Below, one piece after another: positions 35,748-44,178 of a stretch of DNA of 64,000 nucleotides. The notes under the pieces are model-generated. The model did not search any database. It saw only the letters and a list, made by a program, of their open reading frames with translations, and was not told the origin of the DNA. Made by a program: the position numbers and the translations under genes. Every line of letters begins with the position of its first letter. Positions within the stretch are counted from its first letter, which is position 1. The DNA comes from Luteibacter sp. dw_328 (GTDB lineage: Bacteria; Pseudomonadota; Gammaproteobacteria; Xanthomonadales; Rhodanobacteraceae), in NCBI RefSeq assembly GCF_018449605.1, contig NZ_JAAVUW010000001.1:124001-188000 (forward strand), given 5' to 3'.

Positions 35748-36219
35748 ATGAAGCCGACCGGTCTTCTGGCCCTGACGGTTCTTGGGATTGGTCTGGCACT
35801 TGTTGGGGTGCGCTAAGGTCGCGCGTATTACGGCTACTGCCCAAGCATTCAGGCATACCCTTCGCCCCAGATGCGCCACCGATGCAGCCATCGGATACGC
35901 GCTCGGCTATTTCCCTCCACGACTTGCGATCATCAATGCAAATCGCACGGCTGTCGCTTACCCATTTGCCGCGAAAATTTCGGCCTACGGCGGTGTGGAT
36001 GAATTTCTGAATGCCTATCCAGACTGTTGCTCCGCTGTCGAGCAAGGTTGGGAAGGTTGGCGCCCGTTGCTCATTGAGCGTCTGACGGGGCGTACCCTCG
36101 GAGTCGTCGCTATTGAACACACTGCGATGTATGCAGACGGCGGCCAATTGAGAAAAACCATCAGTAGGGAATTTGTTCCCGTCAGTGCTTGTGGCGAAGC
36201 ACGCCCCGAATTCCATTGA
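35748..36219 (+). pseudogene. Dead paralogue of the 35122-35544 gene
   Basis: ATG 35748 starts MKPTGLLALTVLGIGLALVG and reaches TAA at 35814-35816. The frame then resumes GRAYYGYCPSIQAYPSPQ before a shift near 35870. The remaining family sequence is in another frame: GVDEFLNAYPDCCSAVEQGW and ISREFVPVSACGEARPEF to a stop at 36217-36219. The order of conserved motifs follows the intact neighbour. A stop codon plus a frameshift make the gene inactive. Confidence 0.75.
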
Positions 36220-36360
36220 CAAAGGTCTGACTCAGGCTCGACTGCCTCGAATCGACTGACCCATAAATCGGGCAAGGCTTCACAGCGCTGCGCCATGGCC
36301 TTCATTTGATGAGGCTCATCATGCGGTCCGCCCCACGTCCAGAGCCGGCCCGGAGTCCAA

Positions 36361-37308
36361 ATGGAAGAACCCTACGATTGTGTCGTGGTCGGTGCCGGTC
36401 CTGCCGGACTCACGGCCGCCACTTACCTTGCGCGCTACCGCCGCCGAGTCCTCGTGATTGATGCAGGAGAGTCACGAGCGCGCTGGATTCCCGTCAGCCA
36501 CAACTGTCCCGGATTTCCGTTCGGCGTCGGAGGCCGGGAACTGCTTGGGCATTTCCGCGCCCAGGCCGAACAGCACGAGGTTCCTTTCATGGCCGGAACC
36601 GTCACAGCCGTGGAGCCGTCGGAGGGTGGCTTCCAGCTCAACGCGGCGGGGTCGACCGTTTCTGCCCGGACGGTGTTGGTTGCTGCCGGTATCAGGGACC
36701 GGTTGCCAGCGGCAACAGGCATCGAGGACGCTATCGCGTCGGGCGCGCTGCGCCTTTGCGCCGTGTGCGATGGCTATGAAGCCCGCGATGAGGCCATCGG
36801 GGTTTATGCGCCGGTATCCGAGGGGCTTGGTCACGCCGGATTTCTGCGGACCTTCTCCGGACGTGTTGCCGTCCTCAGTCCGGACGATGACACGCCCTCG
36901 GCAGACGAGCGCAGCCGTGCCGAGGCGATGGGTGTTGCCCTCCATGCCGGCGTGCACTCATTGAGCTTTTCGGCGGCGGGGTGCGAGGCTAGAACGATCG
37001 ACGGACGGGTGCACCGGTTTGACACCATTTACCCCGTCCTGGGGTGCGAGCCGGGCACCGGGCTACTGACGGGGCTTGACGTGCGAACCGATGCCGCCGG
37101 GAAACTGGTGGTGGACGGTTCCATGGAGACCAGCGTTCCAGGCATGTTTGCAGCAGGCGATGTCGTGTCCGGCCTCAACCAGATCAGCGTCGCAGTGGGG
37201 CATGCGGCCGTGGCGGCCACCGCGATTCACCACCGACTGCCTCCCAATTTTCGGCCTTTGGATGGTCGCCAGCGACTGCGTGGTGACCTGCCATCGGTCG
37301 CGTCCTGA
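36361..37308 (+). CDS. Thioredoxin-reductase-like FAD flavoprotein
   Basis: The 315-residue protein has the FAD-binding motif [18 protein letters not shown] (from residue 11), a redox pair CAVC at 133-136 like thioredoxin reductase, and the C-terminal FAD motif [20 protein letters not shown]. The second dinucleotide motif, where NADPH binds (GxGxxA), is degenerate: [18 protein letters not shown]. It may therefore use another electron donor, as in some ferredoxin-linked or single-domain relatives. It acts in the cytoplasm. The gene stands alone, with no thioredoxin nearby. Confidence 0.8.
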   Translation: MEEPYDCVVVGAGPAGLTAATYLARYRRRVLVIDAGESRARWIPVSHNCPGFPFGVGGRELLGHFRAQAEQHEVPFMAGTVTAVEPSEGGFQLNAAGSTVSARTVLVAAGIRDRLPAATGIEDAIASGALRLCAVCDGYEARDEAIGVYAPVSEGLGHAGFLRTFSGRVAVLSPDDDTPSADERSRAEAMGVALHAGVHSLSFSAAGCEARTIDGRVHRFDTIYPVLGCEPGTGLLTGLDVRTDAAGKLVVDGSMETSVPGMFAAGDVVSGLNQISVAVGHAAVAATAIHHRLPPNFRPLDGRQRLRGDLPSVAS

Positions 37309-37340
37309 CCCCGTGAGTGTCTTCCTCGAGCCTGTGGTTC

Positions 37341-37595
37341 TCAGTCGGCGGGCGGTCGCGGGCCTACGGCATCCTCGGCTTCGTCTTCCAGTTTCGCCTG
37401 TTCGAGCGCTCTGAGGGCCGGAACTAGCTGCTCTTCAAAAACGTTCATTTCGTCCGGCGTCAGGCTTGCTCGTCCGCCTTCGATCGCCTTTTGAGCGACG
37501 GCAAACGGAGCGCCCCCTTCGAAGACGAACCCACCGGCTATGAGTTCCTTCAGGGACTCGGACAAATCGTTATCGATGTGGTCATTCCAACCCAT
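37341..37595 (-). CDS. Small acidic protein of unknown function
   Basis: ATG 37595 follows GGGAGAG and gives 84 residues (MGWNDHIDNDLSESLKELIA, then EGGRASLTPDEMNVFEEQLV). It is acidic and helical, with no export signal, and resembles small stress-associated proteins of Xanthomonadales. No named family is claimed. A longer start at 37736 would add residues without coding character. Confidence 0.55.
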   Translation of the reverse strand: MGWNDHIDNDLSESLKELIAGGFVFEGGAPFAVAQKAIEGGRASLTPDEMNVFEEQLVPALRALEQAKLEDEAEDAVGPRPPAD

Positions 37596-37759
37596 GCGGT
37601 CTCTCCCGTTGGGATGCCGGGCAGGAAGCCCGGCAATGTCGCGACGAGCAGAACACAAAGCCTTCGGCCTCACCATGATGGATGTGTCAACGGCAAATGA
37701 CGCAGCACTGACGCGCGCAGCTTCGTGGGAGCGCATGCTCTTCTGAAGAGGCTCAGACG

Positions 37760-37945
37760 ATGAATGTTACGAAACTCCAGCGCGGCCCCACGGACCCGAC
37801 ACTGATCAACGTGCATGAAGCCCAGGACCTGAAATATTGGTCTCGGTCGCTTGGTGTATCCGCTGAGCGTTTGATCAAGGCCGTCGAGGAGGTAGGTGCG
37901 ATGGCTGACGATGTGCGTGCTGAACTTCGTCGACAACGACGGTGA
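37760..37945 (+). CDS. DUF3606 protein
   Basis: The 61 residues match DUF3606: INVHEAQDLKYWSRSLGVSA, then ERLIKAVEEVGAMADDVRAE. The domain is a small helical module common in soil proteobacteria, function unknown; relatives are often found near stress genes. ATG 37760 follows GAAGAGGCTCAGACG. Confidence 0.8.
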   Translation: MNVTKLQRGPTDPTLINVHEAQDLKYWSRSLGVSAERLIKAVEEVGAMADDVRAELRRQRR

Positions 37946-38401
37946 GGCGTTCATCGGAACGGTGAGTCGGGATACCATGCGGCGAGCGAAGCTCGAACCC
38001 TTGAGGACGACCTCCGATGACTCAGGTTTACATGCTCCTACATCGCAGATCGCGTTATCGAATATCTCAGACGAAGCCTGGTTTTCGGCCTTAAACGGAT
38101 GGTTTCACTGCCGACGCCTATCGACTCGACAAGGATCATTGGAGCGAAGGGATCATCACAACCAGCCCCGATGACCCTTTGGATGCGTAGCACGAAACCT
38201 TCCGCTGCAAGCACGTAGGCTCTCATAGGCCACTCATGCCGAGGTGATGGCGTTCGATCACCCGTATTAACGATGGTACTAATATCCGTGCAGCCGTGGG
38301 GTGGACGTTGCCGAAGGTTACAGTCGGTCCCGTGCAACCGCCCCGTTCGCCGTCATTGCCTCCACCTAAGAAAGACGACACCACTCCTCCGGAGTAGCAC
38401 T
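37946..38401. other. 456 bp without a supported gene
   Basis: Open frames are short and unlike known domains. The sequence may hold the promoter of the downstream membrane gene. Confidence 0.4.
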
Positions 38402-38761
38402 ATGGATTCATTTGAACTTGGATTTCTTTTGGGGGCAAGCCCTGGGATCATCTACATTCTCAGAAACATGAAACATATGCTTCGCGTCCGCGACAAGGCG
38501 AAAGAGCTGGCACGCGAGCAGGGAGAAAAGTGGCTCGAGTTCTCATCATGGTCGGACAGTTTTAACTTCATCTTCCAGCCTCAGCGCTACGTTCGCGGAG
38601 AAGACAGCAAAGGGACGCGCGCAGCCAAGGAAATGATTCTTTCTGAAAGGCACAGATACTTTGTACGACAGGCCATAGGCGGCGCGATACTCGTTGTGGG
38701 TGCCGTAGGCGGCGCAATCGGGGGAAGCGCGCTTCAGCACTTTGGTGGTCTGTCCAATTAA
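38402..38761 (+). CDS. Unknown protein with two membrane segments
   Basis: ATG 38402 gives 119 residues with a hydrophobic start (MDSFELGFLLGASPGIIYIL), a polar middle (RDKAKELAREQGEKWLEFSS, YVRGEDSKGTRAAKEMILSE) and a Gly-rich helix near the end (QAIGGAILVVGAVGGAIGGS). No family is recognised. Confidence 0.55.
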   Translation: MDSFELGFLLGASPGIIYILRNMKHMLRVRDKAKELAREQGEKWLEFSSWSDSFNFIFQPQRYVRGEDSKGTRAAKEMILSERHRYFVRQAIGGAILVVGAVGGAIGGSALQHFGGLSN

Positions 38762-38892
38762 CGAATATCCCATTTGAGCTGGCTCCTGCCGGCCATGACG
38801 CTCCTTGGCAGCGTTCCTCGTCACATGCTCCTTCGCGCAATCTCTGGCCAGGGAGTGGCGCTCGGGCCGGACAGGCAGAAGTAGGGGCGACA

Positions 38893-38917
38893 GAAAAGCC
38901 ACCCAAAGGACGGCTTC
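38893..38917 (-). terminator. Terminator-like hairpin for the minus strand, part of a repeat
   Basis: On the minus strand GAAGCCGTCC-TTT-GGGTGGC is followed by TTTTCT. The sequence upstream (towards 38970) is similar to that beside the terminator at 31148-31174, so the two form a roughly 80-bp repeat. Confidence 0.5.
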
Positions 38918-39095
38918 TCGAGATGCGGCAACTGTCCATGGACGTGCCATGCACAGCAGTTTTCTAAGCCACTTGACCAGTCGCACACGTCCCGCATCTC
39001 TTGATCAACGATGACCAGGATCCCGGGCTCGTCGACGGGCCAGGGCAAAAATGTTTCTTCCATTGACAGGCAAGGTCAAAACGCTACGATCCCGT

Positions 39096-39124
39096 GACAC
39101 ATTCCCGTATACGCGTAATGTGTC
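39096..39124. repeat. Perfect inverted repeat next to the candidate attR
   Basis: GACACATT at 39096-39103 and AATGTGTC at 39117-39124 form an exact 8-bp palindrome with a 13-base spacer. It lies 32 bp from the tRNA-like repeat. It could be an arm site for recombination proteins, but nothing beyond position supports that. Confidence 0.6.
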
Positions 39125-39155
39125 CCGGGCGTTGGGGAAGATTAGGTTGATCGCG

Positions 39156-39170
39156 TCCCACTCTCCGCCA
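39156..39170 (+). other. Candidate attR (copy of the tRNA-Ser 3' end)
   Basis: TCCCACTCTCCGCCA repeats the end of tRNA-Ser (1802-1819) with loss of one CT. It is followed after 13 bases by a terminator hairpin with a T run, which would be the natural terminator behind the tRNA before the island entered. The 5' part of a tRNA is absent here. Confidence 0.6.
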
Positions 39171-39182
39171 TGTTGGAAGGAA

Positions 39183-39206
39183 ACCCCTGCTTACAAGGGG
39201 ATTTTT
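39183..39206 (+). terminator. Rho-independent terminator behind attR
   Basis: The inverted repeat CCCCT-GCTTAC-AAGGGG (39184-39200) is followed by ATTTTT. It is located as expected for the tRNA-Ser operon terminator displaced by an insertion. Confidence 0.7.
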
Positions 39207-39245
39207 CTGTTGCAGTTTCTTTGCTAAGAAGTCAAGGAGCGATTG

Positions 39246-39746
39246 ATGGAGCAAGAAGAGTTTGTAGCAACGTTAGTGCATGCTGACGAATACAAGTATC
39301 AGATCAATCGAGTGACTGGTTTGACGACGCAGCGCATCCAGTTTTTGAATCGCAAGTTCGCGTCGAAGGTGGGCGGCGAAGTAATCGCCATTCCTATCGA
39401 GCAGTGCGTCTTTATTGCATATAGAGACAAGCGACCATTGCACATCATCGTACTGGGAGCGCTGTTGAGCCTCGTCACCTGGGGTCCATTCGTCTACCTT
39501 GCGATGTATTGGTCGTCGATTTCGCCCACCCCGTACGTTCGAGTGGGCCTTCTCCTAATGGGTGGTGTGACCGGCCTGCGCATGACTTTCGGCGCGCGTC
39601 GCCATGAGCTGATTTTTGCGCTGAGGGGTCGCCGTGATGTCAAGTGGATGTCGCGACCGGGGGACTTCAAGTACAAGCAGTCCGCCGTTAACAAGGTTGT
39701 TGAATTTGCCCGAGAGAAGGGGTTGCTGATGAGGCGGTCGCGTTGA
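39246..39746 (+). CDS. Unknown membrane protein
   Basis: ATG 39246 has AAGGAG 7 bases upstream. The 166-residue product begins with a soluble region (FVATLVHADEYKYQINRVTG). Two membrane helices follow (HIIVLGALLSLVTWGPFVYL and VRVGLLLMGGVTGLRMTF), then a basic tail containing a repeat-like KWMSRPGDFKYKQSAVNKVV. No family is recognised. It is the first gene beyond the candidate island end. Confidence 0.6.
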   Translation: MEQEEFVATLVHADEYKYQINRVTGLTTQRIQFLNRKFASKVGGEVIAIPIEQCVFIAYRDKRPLHIIVLGALLSLVTWGPFVYLAMYWSSISPTPYVRVGLLLMGGVTGLRMTFGARRHELIFALRGRRDVKWMSRPGDFKYKQSAVNKVVEFAREKGLLMRRSR

Positions 39747-39822
39747 ACGACTCGCGACCTGACGACCACGTCGCGGTTCGTCTGACAATCAGATCAGCTT
39801 TCGGTGCATAGAAGGAGGGGGA

Positions 39823-40155
39823 ATGAAACATCGCTTTCGCGTGAGTTGGCTGTGGTCGGCCTTTCTCGGCTTCGCAACGGCAGCGCCTACTGTGTCGGGC
39901 CAAATTCACACTCCACCGCCAGCAGTTGAGGCAGCCCCGAAACCGAACAATGAAATTTCTGGATGTCAGGTGGGCATCTACGAATACGCTGGTTACGTCG
40001 CTATACGGGACAGGGGGATGGCGGTGACAGCGGTCCCGGTACGGGCCACGAACGGGCCGGAGAAGTTACAAGTTGAAGCGGCACGTCGTGCCGTTGCTCA
40101 CCAGATCTGGACACATCCGAACTGGGATGCCGCCGAGGTAAAGCGGCGCTCATGA
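39823..40155 (+). CDS. Secreted protein of unknown function
   Basis: ATG 39823 follows GGAGGGGG. The 110-residue product has a signal peptide (MKHRFRVSWLWSAFLGFATA, cleavage near TVSGQ). The body has SGCQVGIYEYAGYVAIRDRG and LQVEAARRAVAHQIWTHPNW. The last codons run into a foreign fragment (40151-40282), so the natural C-terminus may be lost. Confidence 0.6.
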   Translation: MKHRFRVSWLWSAFLGFATAAPTVSGQIHTPPPAVEAAPKPNNEISGCQVGIYEYAGYVAIRDRGMAVTAVPVRATNGPEKLQVEAARRAVAHQIWTHPNWDAAEVKRRS

Positions 40156-40282
40156 ATCCGACACCGTCGATTCTCAAGGTGTAACGCACGGCATGGAGGC
40201 CATCGGTGCCATGGTGCACATGGGGGTTCAATGCACGGCACAGGCGCATGCGCGGACGCTTTGGGAGAAGGGCAGCCCATAG
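40151..40282 (+). pseudogene. 3' fragment of the small helical gene family (copy 3)
   Basis: The frame reads HESDTVDSQGVTHGMEAIGA, then MVHMGVQCTAQAHARTLWEK to TAG 40280-40282, an exact colinear match to the last 43 residues of the intact protein at 23915-24187. It lacks the first half and a start, and overlaps the end of the preceding secreted gene. It lies outside the candidate island end. Confidence 0.85.
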
Positions 40283-40408
40283 TCGGACTTGCGCGTGTGC
40301 AACTATATGGATTTGGTCAGGCACTAACCGACGTTCGACCGCTACGGCCCACCATTGCGGACTATCGTGAAATCTTCCGAACCCACTGAACCAAGCGCTC
40401 GCGCAAGG

Positions 40409-41020
40409 ATGGCGCATGAGCCTTCAGCCAATGTGCTGATTGAGGACAGGGCTCGATATACCCATATCGCCATGCTGCTGCACTGGACGATCGCGTTGTT
40501 GATCATCGCCAATGTCGCCCTCGGCCTTAGTGCCGCGCTGCTGCCGAGCTCGATATTGTCGGATACGGGTGCGCGCGTGGTGATCGACATGCACAAATCC
40601 ATCGGCATCACGGTGCTTGGGCTGGCCAGTTTGCGCGTTCTGTGGCGGTTGACGCATCGACCGCCGCCGCTTCCTAGCGTGTTCCTTGGCTGGGAAAAGG
40701 CTACGGCGCACGCCGCACACATCACACTTTACGTGCTGATCTTCGCGCTGCCACTCAGTGGCTGGATGCACGATTCGGCGTGGAGCGCTGCCGCATCGCA
40801 TCCGATGACTTTGTTCGGCGTGGTGCCATGGCCTCGCATCGGTTTTCTGATGCATTTCGAACCTGGCTTTCAAGAACAACTCCATACGCAGTTGGGAACG
40901 CTGCATACCCTATGCGGCTATGCACTATATGCGGTTCTGGCACTGCACATTCTGGGCGCGCTCAAGCACCAGTGGATCGACCGCCATCCGGTCTTGGGAC
41001 GGATGCTTCCGAAATGTTGA
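40409..41020 (+). CDS. Cytochrome b561 family protein
   Basis: The product (203 residues from ATG 40409; a TTG at 40355 would add 18) has four membrane helices, with histidines placed for two b-type hemes: YTHIAMLLHWTIALLIIANV, RVVIDMHKSIGITVLGLASL, AHAAHITLYVLIFALPLSGW and LHTLCGYALYAVLALHILGA. The LHW and HKS...G motifs mark the family. It moves electrons in the inner membrane, often to periplasmic oxidants. Its stop overlaps the start of the glycosyltransferase, so the two are co-translated. Confidence 0.85.
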   Translation: MAHEPSANVLIEDRARYTHIAMLLHWTIALLIIANVALGLSAALLPSSILSDTGARVVIDMHKSIGITVLGLASLRVLWRLTHRPPPLPSVFLGWEKATAHAAHITLYVLIFALPLSGWMHDSAWSAAASHPMTLFGVVPWPRIGFLMHFEPGFQEQLHTQLGTLHTLCGYALYAVLALHILGALKHQWIDRHPVLGRMLPKC

Positions 41021-42471
41021 TGGAAACGCCTCTTCTTGCTCTCGATCGCGCGCGAGCGCTGACCTCGCCGCGCCTCTCGCCCGTGCGCACACCTTTGATC
41101 AGTGTGCTGATCCACGGCGGCGTGATGGCGCTGTGGATCGTGTTGTTCGCGCGGGCATTCTTCCTGCACGGCGTCGTTGCCTGGTCCACCGGCATTGCGT
41201 ATGTCATTTACGACACGCTGCTGCTGGTCTTCGTAGCGTGGAACTCACTCTCGCTCATGAGGCCGTCACCCGTTGCGGCCAGTGGCGCCCAGCCGACGCT
41301 TGGCGTGGCGGTTGCCGCGCATAACGAGGCGGCGGTATTGTCGATCACCCTCAATGCGTTGCTCGGCCAGACCCGCGTACCGACGCAGATTGTGATTGCC
41401 GATGATGGATCGACCGATGGTACAGCCGCGCTTCTGGCTGAACGCTACGGTCTGGTTGACCCTGGCGAGGGCAATCTGAGCGAACCAAGTCCGTCCTTCC
41501 CCGCATTGCGCTGGCTGCGCATGCCGCACGGTGGCAAGGCGCGCGCCTTGAATGCGGCCATTGTCTTGATGACGACCGACACGGTGATGACCGTCGATGC
41601 GGATACGCTGCTCGAACCGGACGCATGTGCGGCCATGTCCCGTGCGTTTGCCGGATCGCCAAACCTGGTAGTAGCAGCAGGCTTGCTGTCGCCGGTGTGC
41701 AGTCGCACGGCCAGCGGTCGCTTCTTTCAGTGGTTCCAGACCTATGAATACATGCGCAACTTCATTTCCCGCTATGCGTGGATGCGAGCGCATAGTCTTC
41801 TACTGGTCTCCGGTGCCTTTGCGTGCTTTCGACGCGACGCATTGTTGACGGTCGGTGGCTTCGATCCGGATTGTCTGGTCGAGGACTATGAGCTGATTCA
41901 CCGGCTGCGTCGCTATGCTCTGGATCGTGGTCTGGACTGGGATGTACGCGTGATCGGTGGCGCCAGGGCGCGCACGGACGCGCCAAGCACCTTGCCCAGC
42001 TTTCTGCGTCAGCGGCGACGCTGGTTCGCCGGCTTTCTGCAGACGCAGTACTGGTATCGCAGCATGATCGGAAACCGGCGTTACGGCCTGATCGGCACAT
42101 TGATGCTACCGGTCAAGGCTTTCGATACGGTGCAGCCGCTTTACGGACTGACAGCCTTTTTCCTGCTGCTCGCCTTTCTCCTTGGTGGCCATGTCGCGAT
42201 CGTGCTGCCAGTGTTGATCATCATCCTGGGCAAGATCGCCGTCGATCTGGCGTTTCAGGCCTGGTCCGTGCATTTGTACCGACGGTGGAGTGGCGACAGT
42301 ACAACCTCAAGTTTTGGCATGGCGTTGCTCGCGTCGATCCTGGAGCCGTTTTCATTCCAGTTGATGCGCCACGGCGGCGCGGCACTGGGCTGGTTGTACT
42401 TCTTGCTCAGGCGTAGCGAGTGGGGCACCCAGCACCGGGAAGGGCTCAACTCTGTCGAGGAAGGACGCTAG
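41014..42471 (+). CDS. Membrane glycosyltransferase, family 2 (processive type)
   Basis: From ATG 41014 the product has 485 residues: two N-terminal helices (LISVLIHGGVMALWIVLFAR and WSTGIAYVIYDTLLLVFVAW), then a GT-A domain. Its motifs are VIADDGSTDGT, TVDADTLLEPD, VEDYELIHRLRR (the ED base) and QRRRWFAG (the QxxRW motif), with C-terminal helices around LYGLTAFFLLLAFLLGGHVA. This is the BcsA/PgaC/hyaluronan-synthase plan for making and exporting a beta-linked polysaccharide. The sugar is not known. It overlaps cytochrome b561 by seven bases; no other polysaccharide gene is adjacent. Confidence 0.85.
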   Translation: MLMETPLLALDRARALTSPRLSPVRTPLISVLIHGGVMALWIVLFARAFFLHGVVAWSTGIAYVIYDTLLLVFVAWNSLSLMRPSPVAASGAQPTLGVAVAAHNEAAVLSITLNALLGQTRVPTQIVIADDGSTDGTAALLAERYGLVDPGEGNLSEPSPSFPALRWLRMPHGGKARALNAAIVLMTTDTVMTVDADTLLEPDACAAMSRAFAGSPNLVVAAGLLSPVCSRTASGRFFQWFQTYEYMRNFISRYAWMRAHSLLLVSGAFACFRRDALLTVGGFDPDCLVEDYELIHRLRRYALDRGLDWDVRVIGGARARTDAPSTLPSFLRQRRRWFAGFLQTQYWYRSMIGNRRYGLIGTLMLPVKAFDTVQPLYGLTAFFLLLAFLLGGHVAIVLPVLIIILGKIAVDLAFQAWSVHLYRRWSGDSTTSSFGMALLASILEPFSFQLMRHGGAALGWLYFLLRRSEWGTQHREGLNSVEEGR

Positions 42472-42490
42472 GTTCCCGGCGAACCGGGGG

Positions 42491-43654
42491 TCATGGGGTG
42501 AGGACAACCTTGCGGCAGTCTGCTTCCTTCTTGTCAAAAATCTCGTACCCCTTTGCGGCGTCGGCGAGCTTCATGCGGTGAGAGATGATGATGTCCGGCT
42601 GCAATTTGCCGTCTTCGATAAATTCAAGGAGTTCCGGCAAGTACTTCTGGACATGGGTCTGACCCATCGCCAGGGTGAGGCCCTTGTCGAACGCATCCCC
42701 GATGAGGAACGCGTGGATGAAGCCGGCATAGACCCCCGGGATGCTGACCACACCACCACGCCGGGTCGCAGAAATGGCCTGGCGAAGCACTTCGCCGGAA
42801 CTGGTTTCCAGCTTCAACGTGCTGAGCACCGTTTCCGTCGTGCTGCCCTTCGCCTCGAACCCCACGGCATCAATGGAGGCGTCGACGCCGCGGCCTGCGG
42901 TCTGCTCGAGAATGAACTCCGACGGGTCGACCGAACTGAAATCGACGGGGATGACATCGAACGCCGTGACTGCAAAATCGAGGCGATAGCGCTCCTCGTC
43001 GACCATGAAGATTCTCTCCGCGCCCAACATCTTTGCGCAAGCGGCGGCCATCAGGCCTACGGGGCCTGCACCGAAGATGGCAACGGTGGAGCCTCGCTCG
43101 ATTTTTGCGTTGAGCACGGCCTGATATCCCGTGGGCAAGATGTCCGACAGGAACAACACGCGCTCGTCGGACAGACTGCCCGGCACCTTGAACGGGCCGA
43201 CGTTGGCCTTGGGTACGCGGACAAATTCCGCCTGACCACCTGGCACGCCACCATAAAGGTGCGAGTAGCCGAACAGGGCAGCGGGAGGCGTCATCATGGA
43301 CCGTTTGCGCAGACTCGACCCTTGGTCGGGGTTCGTCGTCTCGCAGGCGGCAAAGAGGTCGTTTTCACAGAAGAAGCACTTTCCGCAGGCAATGACGAAG
43401 GGAATGACCACCCGGTCACCGACGGCCACGTTGGTCACTTCCGGACCGGCTTCCTCCACGACCCCCATGAACTCGTGACCGAAGATGTCGCCGTGCTTCG
43501 TCTCCGGAATCTTGCCGTGATACAGATGAAGGTCTGACCCGCAGATAGCCGTTGCCGTCACCCGCAACAGCACGTCGTCAGCGGCAAGGATGGTGGGGTC
43601 GGGCATCGTCTCGACGCGCACGTCTTGCGAGCCGTGGTAGGTCAGAGCCTTCAT
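42491..43654 (-). CDS. Zinc-dependent alcohol/formaldehyde dehydrogenase-like protein
   Basis: The 387-residue protein has the medium-chain dehydrogenase plan: catalytic zinc ligands in [12 protein letters not shown] and [12 protein letters not shown], structural zinc cysteines [15 protein letters not shown], and an NAD-binding motif [20 protein letters not shown]. The sequence type, with a long [20 protein letters not shown] region, is the glutathione-independent formaldehyde dehydrogenase-like subgroup. It acts in the cytoplasm on alcohols or aldehydes; the true substrate is not certain. ATG 43654 follows GGAGAACACC. Confidence 0.85.
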   Translation of the reverse strand: MKALTYHGSQDVRVETMPDPTILAADDVLLRVTATAICGSDLHLYHGKIPETKHGDIFGHEFMGVVEEAGPEVTNVAVGDRVVIPFVIACGKCFFCENDLFAACETTNPDQGSSLRKRSMMTPPAALFGYSHLYGGVPGGQAEFVRVPKANVGPFKVPGSLSDERVLFLSDILPTGYQAVLNAKIERGSTVAIFGAGPVGLMAAACAKMLGAERIFMVDEERYRLDFAVTAFDVIPVDFSSVDPSEFILEQTAGRGVDASIDAVGFEAKGSTTETVLSTLKLETSSGEVLRQAISATRRGGVVSIPGVYAGFIHAFLIGDAFDKGLTLAMGQTHVQKYLPELLEFIEDGKLQPDIIISHRMKLADAAKGYEIFDKKEADCRKVVLTP

Positions 43655-44012
43655 GGTGTTCTCCGGGGTGAAAGGTGCATCGTGGACCCGGGTTGTTGAA
43701 ATTCAGGTGGGCGGAGAGTATGGGTCGACGTGCGGGGTCCTTCACAAGGGCTTTCTTTCGTCCTGCCGCATGACGTCGATGCGGGAGCCACCGGCAGGGT
43801 CGAGAAAAAACGGAAGGGAGTCGAACGGCCAGCGAGCAACTCGTGAGATTCAACGTTCGGTTCGATGTGCACCAAACTGTGAACTATGCGTACGCGGCAC
43901 GTAGGGGAAGTCGCGTACGCCGTGTGGGGGGTTACGTCGCCACTCCCTCCGAGTAAAAGGTCAAGTCATTGATAAGGAATTGATATTCTGCGTGAGCGAA
44001 ATATTTTCGGCT
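43655..44012. other. 358 bp without a supported gene
   Basis: The part near 43655 holds the promoter of the dehydrogenase. Around 43980-44007 lies a plausible sigma-70 promoter (TTGATA, 16 bases, TATTTT) pointing towards the candidate RNA described next. Confidence 0.45.
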
Positions 44013-44152
44013 TGTTTTGTTGGTATTCTGGCCCCCACGGAACGCTCGTATTAGTTGAATCGAGTACCACTTTCCGAGATACTTTGCTCAACACACCCGC
44101 CACGCCTATGCAGCAGAACATCGTTGTACGCGCAAATAGGCGGGTTTTTTTT
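44013..44152 (+). ncRNA. Candidate small RNA upstream of the AbiF-like gene
   Basis: A promoter-like pair at 43980-43985 (TTGATA) and 44002-44007 (TATTTT) is followed about 140 bases later by a terminator. CCCGCC (44096-44101) pairs with GGCGGG (44139-44144), or CGCCTAT (44103-44109) with ATAGGCG (44136-44142), ending in eight T. The transcript would stop 26 bases before the Abi start. AbiF-type HEPN genes are known to be preceded by structured RNA antitoxins, and that is the reason to suspect one. No coding frame fills this space. Start and fold are not determined. Confidence 0.4.
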
Positions 44153-44178
44153 GAGCGCTTGCAGGGAGCAGAGCGACG

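Noticed and set aside
38821-39063. 80-codon frame on the minus strand
   Set aside because: It includes the terminator-like repeat in its coding part and has no domain or export signal; probably not a gene as it stands.
40424-40906. Open frame of 160 codons on the minus strand
   Set aside because: Antisense to cytochrome b561, with no supporting features.
42578-43537. Long open frame (319 codons) on the plus strand
   Set aside because: It lies entirely opposite the zinc alcohol dehydrogenase gene and has no domain; high GC leaves the antisense frame open.
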